A DNA stretch of 51,715 nucleotides from TC-15 sp034437275. Lineage in GTDB: Bacteria; Chloroflexota; Anaerolineae; Aggregatilineales; Aggregatilineaceae. The stretch spans positions 1 to 51,715 of the forward strand of contig DAOTUD010000152.1 in assembly GCA_034437275.1 (NCBI GenBank), given 5' to 3'. The notes under the pieces were generated by a model. The model saw only the letters and a program-made list of their open reading frames with translations. It had not been told where the DNA came from and ran no database searches. A program made the position numbers and the translations under genes. Positions 1 to 9,200 of the stretch are shown here, in pieces. Numbering within the stretch: position 1 is the first letter of the stretch; each line of letters begins with the position of its first letter.

Positions 1-125
1 GAGAAACCTCTTTTTGGGCGGGACACGCCCTTGTCGCTTAACGTAGGACCACTGCCTGTGCTTGTTCATGCAGGTAAGCTCATGCGTGCGCCAGAAGCCC
101 CCGCCTTTAGGCGTGGGGAGTGTCA
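1..125 (+). mobile_element. Probable 3' remnant of an IS200/IS605-type (TnpB-bearing) element
   Basis: A frame is open from base 1 and its translation includes EAPAFRRGECHKFQ at about 94-135, which resembles the C-terminal tails I know from TnpB proteins of IS605/IS1341-type elements. The same DNA forms a hairpin: CCCC-CGCC (98-105), loop TTTA, GGCG-bulged T-GGGG (110-118), followed by GTGTCAC. Subterminal right-end hairpins of this kind are typical of that IS family and overlap the omega-RNA 3' end. Only the end lies in the window, so neither the transposase nor the left end can be checked. Base use differs little from the neighbours. Confidence 0.45.
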
Positions 126-255
126 CAAATTTCAGCACGTTTCAGCACACCCGCTGCAGTGTACCGCAGTTTGGGCGGCCCGTAAATCTCACAAACCCTC
201 AGTCAAGCGGCTTGACAAAATCGGGCGAATGACCGGGCGTCCGGTGTGCGCCGCC

Positions 256-813
256 TCACTGCCGGCCAACCGGCACCGCCGGGGAAACCGTCTGGCGCGG
301 GATCGGCGCGGGACTGGCCCCCGCCGGGATCGCATACGCGACCGTCGCCTGCGGCTGCCCCTGCGCGGCGACGGACTGCACCGGCGCTTCCTCGGTGACG
401 GCAGGCGCGGGCGAGGCGGGCTGCTGCGTCTCCGGGCGGGCCTGGAACGGGGCGGCTTCGGCGCGCACGTCCCGCTGGGCAACCAGCGGCAGCGCCACCA
501 TCACCACCAGCACGATCACCAGCGCCATGCTCAGCCCCGGCAGCAGCGTCCAGCCGCTCGCGCGCGACCGGGGGCGCGGCGTGTTGACGTCCTGCCACAC
601 CCCGGCCCACACTTTCGCCAGTTGGGCCGGGCGCGGCTGCCCCAGCGACGGCACCTCGCGGCGCAGATCGCCGGCCAGCCGTTCCTCGCGGGCCAGGGCG
701 GCGCGGCAGCGCGCACAGGTGCGCACATGGTTGATCACCCACGCACGCTGGGCCGGGCGTAACTGCCCGTGCACATAGCGCACCAACAAATGCGTAACGT
801 GTCGCTTGCCCAT
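256..813 (-). CDS. Zinc-finger (zf-HC2 type) membrane anti-sigma factor
   Basis: This 185-aa protein is the likely partner that holds the adjacent ECF sigma factor inactive at the membrane. A cytoplasmic N-terminal zinc-binding helix pair shows the H-x3-C-x2-C signature (H29, C33, C36), as in zf-HC2/ZAS anti-sigma domains. One transmembrane helix follows at about residues 90-112. The C-terminal 70 residues are rich in Ala, Pro and Val and are probably extracytoplasmic and low in structure. The gene lies 7 bp after the sigma gene stop in the same direction, the usual arrangement for such pairs. No sensing domain is recognisable outside the membrane, so the inducing signal cannot be read from the sequence. 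Confidence 0.85.
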   Translation of the reverse strand: MGKRHVTHLLVRYVHGQLRPAQRAWVINHVRTCARCRAALAREERLAGDLRREVPSLGQPRPAQLAKVWAGVWQDVNTPRPRSRASGWTLLPGLSMALVIVLVVMVALPLVAQRDVRAEAAPFQARPETQQPASPAPAVTEEAPVQSVAAQGQPQATVAYAIPAGASPAPIPRQTVSPAVPVGRQ

Positions 814-820
814 GTCTCTC

Positions 821-1474
821 TCACATACTCCATAATTCTTCCAACGCAGCCTGATCGGCGCGGCTCATCGCGCGGCGCAACTGCTTGTGCGCCAGCCGAA
901 TCCGGCTCTCTGCCGTTTTCTGGGGACAGCCCATGATCGCGGCCATCTCGCGGTAGGTCAGCCCGTGCCCATAGCGCAGCGCGACCGCTTCACGCAGCCG
1001 GGGCGAGAGCGTGTGCATCGCCTCGGCCAGCGCGGCACGGATGTCCTGCCAGGCCGCGCGCGTCTCCGGCGATTCGTCCTCCGGCGTCGACGGCTCGATG
1101 CCGACGTTGAGCAGCGTGTTGAGCGCCACCGTCGGCAGCCACTTCCGCCGCCGGGCGTTCCGGCAGCGGCTGATGGTGATGGTATACAACCAGGTGCGGA
1201 ACGATCCACGCTGCGGGTCGTAGCGCTCCAGGGTGCGGAAGGCATACGTCAGCGATTCTTGCAGCACGTCTTCGGCATCCTGCTCGACCAGCAGCACGCT
1301 GTACGCCAGCCGGTACAGGCTGGCCGCGTAACGCTCGTACAGCGTCGCATACGCCGCCTGATCGCCATCCAGGCAGCGCGCGATCAGGTCCATCAGGTCC
1401 GGATCGTTGGTGCTGCGCCGGGTGGCGTTCTGATCGCCCGCGCCGTGCTGTTTGGGTGGTTGTGTGTCTGTCAT
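821..1474 (-). CDS. ECF-family RNA polymerase sigma factor
   Basis: A 217-aa group 4 (sigma-70 family) sigma factor that directs RNA polymerase to a stress or envelope regulon. Region 2 spans about residues 25-110, with the helix containing DAEDVLQESL (67-75) and RTWLYTITISRCRN. Region 4 spans about 150-205, with the LSPRLREAVALRYGHGLTYREMA helix-turn-helix block. The linker (about 115-145) is acidic and variable, as usual. It starts 33 bp after the stop of the Agl23-like gene and is followed directly by an anti-sigma gene, so it looks like the regulator of the upstream glycosylation genes or of a wider envelope regulon. The start ATG has only a distant GGAG, so translation may be weak or coupled. 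The ECF subgroup cannot be assigned by eye. Confidence 0.92.
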   Translation of the reverse strand: MTDTQPPKQHGAGDQNATRRSTNDPDLMDLIARCLDGDQAAYATLYERYAASLYRLAYSVLLVEQDAEDVLQESLTYAFRTLERYDPQRGSFRTWLYTITISRCRNARRRKWLPTVALNTLLNVGIEPSTPEDESPETRAAWQDIRAALAEAMHTLSPRLREAVALRYGHGLTYREMAAIMGCPQKTAESRIRLAHKQLRRAMSRADQAALEELWSM

Positions 1475-1507
1475 ACTGTACTGTACACTCCGCCCCCCAC
1501 CGATTCC

Positions 1508-3469
1508 TCAGTCAATCGCCTGCACGCCGTAGATATCGCTCTTGATCCACAGCATCATCACCTCGCCCGGCTCCGGCTTGCGCAGCGACGCGCCGCGATA
1601 ATACCACATCAGCACATCGCGCCACGAAAGGCTGGCGCTGTCCCACTGGGCGCGGGTCGCCAGGTCCTTACCGATGTACGGCGCGCCGAGATCGGGTTCT
1701 GTCGCGCGCAGCGGCATCAACACCGCGTCGCTGTCGACCTGCGGACCGACGCCGTGCACGAAGGTCGTGTTCGGGTAGCTGCGCAGCGCCCAGGCCAGCG
1801 CCCCATCCTCCGGCACCTGCGCCGTCACCGCGATCAGGTGCGGCGTGCCGTTGGCGCGTTGGCTCATGGTGCGCAGCGTGTCGCGCAGTTCGTCGGCGTC
1901 GCCGGTGACCGGGTTAGGATACCAGAATTCGCGCGGATTTTCAGCGTTCTCAAACGCGGCACGCCCCCCCAGTCCGAAGCTGAACAGGACCAGGAACGTC
2001 ACCGTGCCCAGCGCAAACCCGCGCCCGGCGCTCTGCGCGCCCCAAATGCTGCCTACAATGAAGAATAGCACGACGTTCAACAGGCTGACCAGCACCGTCA
2101 TGATCAACCGCAGTTGGGTAAAACCCAGCACGTACTCGTACACCGGGATGTCTTGCAGGTAGAGCACGGCGGGCGGGTTGTTGGCGTCGCCCTGGTCGCG
2201 GCTGTAGATGCCCTCCACCAGCTTACGCGCGAACGCGCCCAGGTCATCCACACCGCCCGGCACTTCGATCAACAACAGCTTGCCGAGCAGCACCACGCTC
2301 ACCGCGACCGCGCCCCACAGCGCCAGCGTCAACAGGCCATGCGCCGGCACCGCCCAGCCCGGCACGTTCCACATCGCGTCGGCGCGCTCCACGATCCAGC
2401 GCGTGACTTGCAGCGCGACCAGGACGCTCAAAGGGATGACGATCCACAGGGCATGTGCCGCCCCGGCCCCGGCATACACCAGCGCCCATACCAGCCCCGC
2501 CAGGAACCAACCCGTCAGCGCGCGCTCGAAGAATGTGCCTTCGCGCACCGCCTGGTAGCTGGCGATCAGGCCGAACAGCACGATCCCGAATTCGTAGCGC
2601 AGGCTGACCCACAGCGGGAACGCCACCGGCGTATGTGCGGGCCGGTTGACAAAGCCCTTCAGCCCGGCCCACAGCGTGTCACCGGGCGCAGTCAGGCCGG
2701 CGGGGTGCGTGAAGAAGGCGGTCGATACCAGGACCACACCGCCCGCCGTGATCAGCAGCGCGCGCCCCCAGGGCCAGCCGGTCCACACCGCGCGCGCCCG
2801 CGCGCGCAGGTCGTCGCGGGCTTCGTCCTCGGTCACCCAGGCGAAGGCCACGCCAAACGCCAGCGCCGCCAGCGTGAGCACGCCCGTCGGTTCCGCCAGC
2901 AGCACCAGCGCGCCCGCCGCGGCAGTCGCCGCGATGGCCCACGCTTCCGTGCCGGTCTCGACGAAGCGCAGCACGCACCAGGGCAGCAGCACCGCCAGCA
3001 GCAGCGACCACACCACCGGGCTGCCCGTCCGCGAGGCGAGCAGCACCACCGGCGATATCGTCAGCAGCAGCGCCAGGATCAGCGCAGGCAGCGGGCGCAG
3101 ATAGCGCCGCCACACCAGCGGCGAGAGCGTCAGCAGCACCCCACCCAGCGCGACCGGCAGCCGCGCAGCGAAATCGGTCGCCGTCAGCAGCGTAAAACTG
3201 GCTACGCTCAGCAGGAAGGTCAGCGGGCTGTGCGCGACCAGCGCCCCACCCGGCACCTCGCCATCCATCGCGCGCAGGGCGGCCAGCGCCTCACGCGCCG
3301 CGCCATCGTTCAGCGGTGCGTCGCCCAGGCTCGCCATACGCAGCACCACGGTCAAGACCGCCAGCCCGGCGTAGATCAGCATTTCCAGCGTGATTCGCAG
3401 CCCCGAGGCAGGCCGGTCGGTCGCCGGTTGGTCGGTGGCGGCCAGCGCCGCCGCATTGTGTACGGTCAT
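1508..3469 (-). CDS. Agl23-like polytopic membrane protein (TIGR03663 type)
   Basis: A 653-aa multi-span protein resembling the TIGR03663 family (flippase activity-associated protein Agl23), a GT39-fold group that co-occurs with YYY proteins in Chloroflexi and Archaea. The first membrane helix is followed by a polar loop carrying NDGAAREALAALRAMDGEV (about 54-72), which holds the conserved acidic/Arg residues of this family. About 12 hydrophobic segments occupy residues 30-530, and a soluble extracytoplasmic tail of about 130 residues follows. It sits 27 bp downstream of the YYY gene and 33 bp upstream of the sigma gene. By analogy it would act on lipid-linked sugars, either as a transferase or in flipping. 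The family has no firmly proven reaction, so substrate and activity are inference. Confidence 0.8.
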   Translation of the reverse strand: MTVHNAAALAATDQPATDRPASGLRITLEMLIYAGLAVLTVVLRMASLGDAPLNDGAAREALAALRAMDGEVPGGALVAHSPLTFLLSVASFTLLTATDFAARLPVALGGVLLTLSPLVWRRYLRPLPALILALLLTISPVVLLASRTGSPVVWSLLLAVLLPWCVLRFVETGTEAWAIAATAAAGALVLLAEPTGVLTLAALAFGVAFAWVTEDEARDDLRARARAVWTGWPWGRALLITAGGVVLVSTAFFTHPAGLTAPGDTLWAGLKGFVNRPAHTPVAFPLWVSLRYEFGIVLFGLIASYQAVREGTFFERALTGWFLAGLVWALVYAGAGAAHALWIVIPLSVLVALQVTRWIVERADAMWNVPGWAVPAHGLLTLALWGAVAVSVVLLGKLLLIEVPGGVDDLGAFARKLVEGIYSRDQGDANNPPAVLYLQDIPVYEYVLGFTQLRLIMTVLVSLLNVVLFFIVGSIWGAQSAGRGFALGTVTFLVLFSFGLGGRAAFENAENPREFWYPNPVTGDADELRDTLRTMSQRANGTPHLIAVTAQVPEDGALAWALRSYPNTTFVHGVGPQVDSDAVLMPLRATEPDLGAPYIGKDLATRAQWDSASLSWRDVLMWYYRGASLRKPEPGEVMMLWIKSDIYGVQAID

Positions 3470-3496
3470 AGGTTGCGTTCCGTCCCTTAATTCCCT

Positions 3497-6244
3497 CTAA
3501 TTCGGCTGGACGCGGTAGATCGTCAGCGCGCCGGACTGGCAGACCGGCTTGAACTCATCGGCGAATTTCTGCAAGCCTTCCTCGTACCGCTGGAGCAGCT
3601 CAGTATCGCCGCCCGCCAGGTCGGTCGCCATCGCGTACTCGGCGCTGCCCACCGCGACGTAATCCACATCGTAACGGTCGATGACCTGCCACGCGCGGTC
3701 CCAGTCCTGCGTCACCAGCAAATCCTGCGCATCGCTGACCCGGTCGCGCAGTTGGCCGTTTTCCCAGCGCCGGTCGGTCACGCGCGGGTAGGTATCGCCG
3801 CGCCATTGGCCTTCGTGCCCGGTCCAGCCCATCAACGTCGGCAGCCCGGTCAGCGCGCTGACCCGGCCCGTCGTGCGGCCTGCCGCCGGCGCATAGCCGC
3901 CCTGGTACGGCGCTTCGGTGATCACGGTATGCTCGCCGCTGAGGTCGAGCGCCTGGAAGCACTCAATGGCCGGATATTCGTCCGGGCTGGCGCGCAGCAT
4001 CGTGGCCGCGCTGTCCAGCGTCAGCGGCTCAAGTGCCGGGCAGGTCGTGCCGGGCGTGTCGTCGCACTGCTCGATGCGCGCCCTGGTGTCGACGCGCCCG
4101 GTTTCGACCAGCGCGCGGCCATACGTGCCCAGCAGCGGGAAGGCCATCCCCGCCGCGACAAACGCCAGCGCCGCGATCCCGAAGCCAGCCCGCGCGACGA
4201 GTTCCAGCACTTCGGGGGGACGGTGCGCCTGCAAGCCGGACAGCACCGACCACACCGCAAACCCGCTCGCCAGGCTGAACATGACCCAGCCCTGGTAGTA
4301 CAGCTTGAACACGGTGTTGATGCGCACGGCGAAATGATCGTGCAGGTACACGAAATCCGGCACGAAGGTCAGCACCACGCCCGCCGCCACCAGCAGCAGC
4401 GCGAACCCGGTCGCCGGGCTGTAGGTGATCGCGTGCGGTTTGCGGTGGGCATCGGCAGGCAGCGTGCGCGGGAACAAACGCCCCACCACCAGGAACACCA
4501 GCGCCAGCAGCCATAACTCCGTCGGCAGCCCGACCAGCCGCCGCTCCAGGATATCCGGCAGCAGGTCGCCCAGGGTAGCCTGCGCCTCCGTCACGCGGAA
4601 GACCGGGTAGCGCACCAGATCGCGGCCCCAGTCGCGGAAGACCAGCACCAGCCACACGACGACCGTCATGCTGGCGGCAAACGTCACGGCCAGCAGCCCG
4701 GCCCCCCAGTTGAAGCGCGGCCCGGCGCGCACCGCTTCCACTGCGCTGAACACGGTCAGGATCACCAGGAAGGTCCCAAATTGCAGGAAGAACTGCTGCC
4801 AGGGCGTGGGGAAGATCACGTTGGGCAGCACGCCGCTGGCCTGCGACGTGAAGCTGATGATCCAGGGCAGGTAAAACAGCACCGTCAGCCCAAAGATCGC
4901 CAGGGCGAAACGCCCCGCGCCCCACACATCTTCCCAGGTCAGCCAGCCGGTGCCGCGCCGGATCAGGCGGCGCAGCACATCCGCGCCGACCAGCAGCACG
5001 ATATACGCCGCGTCCCACGAGTTCATGAACACCAGCCCGCCGACCCACACCGCGTACAGCGGGACCTCGACGCGTCGCAGGTCGCGCCCGCCCAGTACCA
5101 GGTTCAGCGCCAGCCCGACCGCCAGCACCACGAACGGCAGCGCCAACACATGCGGATGGTTGTCCGAGAACACGAACGAGAAGTTCGGAAACTCGGTGAT
5201 CGGCTGGATGTTGATCGGCTCGCCGGCGAGATCGCGGTCATGCGCCACGCGGCTGTAACGCCACACCACGCCCGACGCAAAGCGCTTGAACGGCAGCGCG
5301 CCGTCGTCCCAATCCGGCACGTTGTCCCGGTCGAAGTCGGGGACGCTTTCGATCACGTTGCCCTGCGCATCCACCGCTTGCCGCGTGCCAGCCCGTTCCT
5401 CCAGGTCCCAAAAGTCGAAATAGTCCGCATCCACAAAGGGCAGCCCCGACGCATAGCCGCGATAGGGCAGCTCCACGAACGCCGCGCCCAGGTTGCCCAT
5501 CAGGACCAGCAGGCACAACGCCAGCCCTCCGCTGAGCAGGGCCAGCGCACGGTTCGGGCGGCGCAGCGTGCGCTCGCTGGCGGCGCGTACCATGTTATAC
5601 ACCACGCCCAGCGCCCCGATCCCGGCCAGCGCGAACAACAGCGCGATCATCATGTTGAACGCGACCGCGCTCGCCACGCCGCCCAGGTCGGCCAGCATGG
5701 CCATGATCAGGTAGCCGAAATAGTAGTAGCTGATCGCGTACCCGGCCAGCCAGGCGTCGTTGGGCGGGAAGGTCTCGCTGGCGCGGATGCTGTTCAGGAA
5801 CATGATCTCCATCGGCTTTTCGGCGGTGAGCAGCTCCGGGTTGTGCGCGCGGTAGGCGGCCCACGCCACAAACAGCAGCGCGAACAGGGCTTCGGTCACG
5901 ATCACCAGCGCCCGGTGATCGCGGAACCACGCCCGCAGCGACGGGCGTTCCTCCCAGCGCAAGAACGCCGTCAGGCTGAGCGCCAGCACCACGCCCCACG
6001 CCACGAGCATCCCGCCCGGCGTGTTGCGCAGCAACCCCAGGCTGGCCAGGAACCAGAACACGAACCCGACCAGCATCAACCCGGCGGCCCGCGCCAGGGT
6101 ATAGCCCCGGTCCGGCAGCCCGCCCATCACGCGGAACAATAGCGGCCAGACCGTCACCCCGGCCAGGGTGACCAGCAGCCACCACGCCAGCAGATCGCCG
6201 CCTTCGGAACTCCACAACCAATCGAAAATCAGGCCAACATCCAT
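3497..6244 (-). CDS. YYY membrane protein (DUF2298, Chlor_Arch_YYY)
   Basis: A 915-aa polytopic protein with the tyrosine triplet that names the family: SYYYFGYLIM at about residue 174. Other family blocks visible are EKPMEIMFLNSIRASETFPP just before it, FSDNHPHVLALPF in the middle, FAVRINTVFKLYYQGW near 640, and a soluble C-terminal domain containing GLPTLMGWTGHEGQ and YDVDYVAVG. The same blocks occur in the second half of the upstream 2321-aa protein, so the two are tandem paralogues. The gene begins 10 bp after its neighbour's stop with hardly any Shine-Dalgarno sequence, which suggests translational coupling. Members are predicted to be GT-C-like membrane glycosyltransferases. Biochemical function is not established, to my knowledge. 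Confidence 0.9.
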   Translation of the reverse strand: MDVGLIFDWLWSSEGGDLLAWWLLVTLAGVTVWPLLFRVMGGLPDRGYTLARAAGLMLVGFVFWFLASLGLLRNTPGGMLVAWGVVLALSLTAFLRWEERPSLRAWFRDHRALVIVTEALFALLFVAWAAYRAHNPELLTAEKPMEIMFLNSIRASETFPPNDAWLAGYAISYYYFGYLIMAMLADLGGVASAVAFNMMIALLFALAGIGALGVVYNMVRAASERTLRRPNRALALLSGGLALCLLVLMGNLGAAFVELPYRGYASGLPFVDADYFDFWDLEERAGTRQAVDAQGNVIESVPDFDRDNVPDWDDGALPFKRFASGVVWRYSRVAHDRDLAGEPINIQPITEFPNFSFVFSDNHPHVLALPFVVLAVGLALNLVLGGRDLRRVEVPLYAVWVGGLVFMNSWDAAYIVLLVGADVLRRLIRRGTGWLTWEDVWGAGRFALAIFGLTVLFYLPWIISFTSQASGVLPNVIFPTPWQQFFLQFGTFLVILTVFSAVEAVRAGPRFNWGAGLLAVTFAASMTVVVWLVLVFRDWGRDLVRYPVFRVTEAQATLGDLLPDILERRLVGLPTELWLLALVFLVVGRLFPRTLPADAHRKPHAITYSPATGFALLLVAAGVVLTFVPDFVYLHDHFAVRINTVFKLYYQGWVMFSLASGFAVWSVLSGLQAHRPPEVLELVARAGFGIAALAFVAAGMAFPLLGTYGRALVETGRVDTRARIEQCDDTPGTTCPALEPLTLDSAATMLRASPDEYPAIECFQALDLSGEHTVITEAPYQGGYAPAAGRTTGRVSALTGLPTLMGWTGHEGQWRGDTYPRVTDRRWENGQLRDRVSDAQDLLVTQDWDRAWQVIDRYDVDYVAVGSAEYAMATDLAGGDTELLQRYEEGLQKFADEFKPVCQSGALTIYRVQPN

Positions 6245-6254
6245 GTGTGTCTCG

Positions 6255-9200
6255 TCACTCTATGTCCTGCGCTGTTGCGCGCTCCGGGCGCTCGCCATAC
6301 GGCACCACGCGGTAGACTCGATCCATATACACGCTCTCCGGCGGGCAATCCTCAACCCGCTCGACCGTCGTCATCAGGCACACCGGGCGCTCGTAGACCA
6401 CTTCCAGCAGCCCGCCGGCTTCCATCTGCGCGAACTTGGCCAGCCCCTCGGCGTGGCCGGGCGTCAGGTTGCCGGTGGCCGGGTCGGGCCGGATGTCGTC
6501 GTAGGCCACGCGCTCCAGCACGCCCAGCACAATATATTCGATATCGTAGGTGTCGATCAAATTGCGCGCCGCTTCGATGCCCTGCTCGCCGGGCAGTTCG
6601 TAGAAGGCCGCGATGTTGTTCTGGCGCGTGCGGATCATGGCGTTCATGCCGGGCAGCGTGCGCTGCTGCTGCTGGTGCCAGTCCCAGCCGAGCACGGTCG
6701 GCAGCCCGGTGTAGATGCTGATGCGCGCGCTCCAGTGATACAGCGGCGGGAAGAGGTGCGCCTCCATCACGACCGGCGTGCCCGCGATGTTCTCCTGCAT
6801 CCAGCGGATGAGGTCGTACTCGCTTTCCAGCGAGAACCACACGCCGTTTTCGCCATGCACCGCGTACTGCATGTAATCCATGCCGTCAAGCGTCAGCGGG
6901 GTATCCTCGCGGTTGAAACGGTCCAGGAAGCGCGCCTGCGTGGCCAGCAGCGGGTACAGCGCGGCAATCGCCAGCAAGATCGCCAGCCCACCCTGCCACA
7001 CTGTCCGCAGCCCGACCGGCCAGCGACCCGCGCGGCGCAGCATCCACGCCAGCCCAACGCCGCCCACCACGCTGAGCATCAACCACACCTGCAAATAGAA
7101 CTTGAAGACAGTGTTCTGGCGGCCAATATCACCCTCCAGCACCACCAGATCGACGCCCAGCGTGATCGCCAGCGCCAGCACGATCAGCGCGTAGACCGGG
7201 CGCAGCAGCGGACTCTGGCGCGGCAGGAAGAACAGCACCGCCGCCCACACGATCAGCGGGACGACAAACTGCGCGATGGGCACCTCGCGCACGCCGATCA
7301 CCAGCGAGGCGAGGAACACCAGCAGGCCGCCGATCACGATCCCGCCGACCGGCACCAGCCGGCCTTCCAGTTCGCGCACCTGGACACGCCGCAGCCAGCG
7401 CGCCGTCAACCACACCAGCAGCGACGTCACGATGAAGATAAACGTGCCGTGCACGTACAGGTAGGCCCAGATCGGCGTGCGGTGCTGCTCCCAGGGGGAC
7501 ACCGAAGTATAGCGCGTGGCGAAATACATGGTAAACGGCAGCGCGGCGATGAATGTCAGCAGCAGGAAGGCCGCTACACGCCCCAGCCAGCCGAGCAAAA
7601 TCCGGCGGTCGAGGTGGGCACGCAGCGCGACCTGCCCGGCGACGGTGATCACGACCGGCAGCAGCAGCCCCACGCCGACCCACAGCAGCAGGCTGGTGAT
7701 CGTCAGCGAGGGGGTGACCAGCTCCTCGTTCCAGGGCAGGCCGTTCTCAAGCTGCTGGTGCGCCTGGTAACGTTGGTAGGCGTAATAGGTCAACCGCGCC
7801 AGAATCGCCAGGATCGCCATGCCGCCCGCCAGCAGCGCCAGCGCGCGCGCGTTGCGCGGACGGAGCCAGTTCCACAGCCGGTCAACCAGCGGCGAGGGGG
7901 CGCGGTCCTGGCTGCCACGCACCGCGCCCAGCCACGCGGCATACGTCAGGCCCGCCGCGCCCAGGATGAGGTACGTGATCCAGTCCCAGGAATTCGTCGG
8001 GCGCAGCACGCCGACCGCCACCGCGCCGATCTCCAGCGCCAGCCCGGACTCCCACCCGGTGCGCAGTCCGTGCCCCGCCCCCATGATCTCGGCCAGCAGC
8101 CACAGCAGCACAAACAGCGTGACCGGCATCGCAATCATGTGCGCGTGCAGGTCCCCATACAGGAACGTGAAATAGGGCATCTCGGCGATGGCATTGTGCC
8201 CTGCATCACCGGGCAGTTCGCTGATGATGCGCGTGGGGGCCCAATGCCAGCGGTGCGATCCGCCCTCGGGGAATGGCTCACCTTCCAGCATGTCATCCAT
8301 GCCGCCGAAGAACGAGCCGGTCAGGTCGCGGAAATTGTTAAAGCCGTATTCCCAGATGCGGAAGATGGACGGGTGCCGCGCCTCGTCTTCGATGTATTCG
8401 CGGGCCTCGACATCTGCGCGCCGGTTGACGTAGTTGATCTCCTCCGGCGATGCAGGCCCCCGCCCGCCGTGGGCGTCGCGGAAATCCTCCAGCACTTCCT
8501 CGTATTTTTCCGCGCGGATGGTGGGCCACTGCGCGTTGAGTTCCTCGCGGCGCTGCTGGCTCAGTGAGAGCTGGGGCTGCCAGCCGTCCAGCTTGGCGAC
8601 CTCGGTCACGATCACGTGCAGCGTGCCCAGGTTGCCGAGCACCACCGCCAGCAGCACCGCCAGCAGCCCGGCCAGCCAGGCGTTCCCGGCGGGCAGGCGA
8701 CGCTCGCGGCGGCGGGGCGGATCGTCGAGCGCCTCAACCGCCGCCGGGCGGTCCTGCGTGGCGTCGTCGACTGCGCCCGGCTCGGTTTTGCGCGCGCGGA
8801 CCCAGTTGTAGGCGATGCTGAACACGCCGATGCCGGTCATAGCGTACAGCATGGGCAGGATCAGGTTGTAGGCCAGCGCCGGGTCGACGCCCAGCAGTTT
8901 GACCGGCGCGCCGACGATCACGTAGCCGAAATAATAGTAGTTCAGGTAGCCCTGGGCGAACCAGGGATCGACCGGGGGAAATACCGTGCTGCGCAGCACG
9001 CCGTTGAAGTAGGCGAAATCCATCGGCTTTTCGCCGCCAAAGGCGTTATGCCACAGGTCCGGGTTGCCCAAACGGATGCCAATGAAGAACAGGAACAGCG
9101 CCAGCGTCAGCCCCTCGACCAGCAGCAGGTGCCGCCGGTTGGCACGGATGTAGGCGCGCAGTTCGGCCCGCCGCCGCCAGCCGAGCGCCGCGCTCAGCAG

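Noticed and set aside
2114..6142. Long plus-strand open frames (458 and 453 codons) opposite the Agl23-like and YYY genes
   Set aside because: The minus-strand proteins show clear membrane segments and family motifs; the plus-strand frames do not.
6168..8567. A 799-codon open frame on the plus strand opposite the GT39::YYY fusion
   Set aside because: Same Arg/Gln/His/Pro-rich composition, no motif and no ribosome site; antisense shadow.
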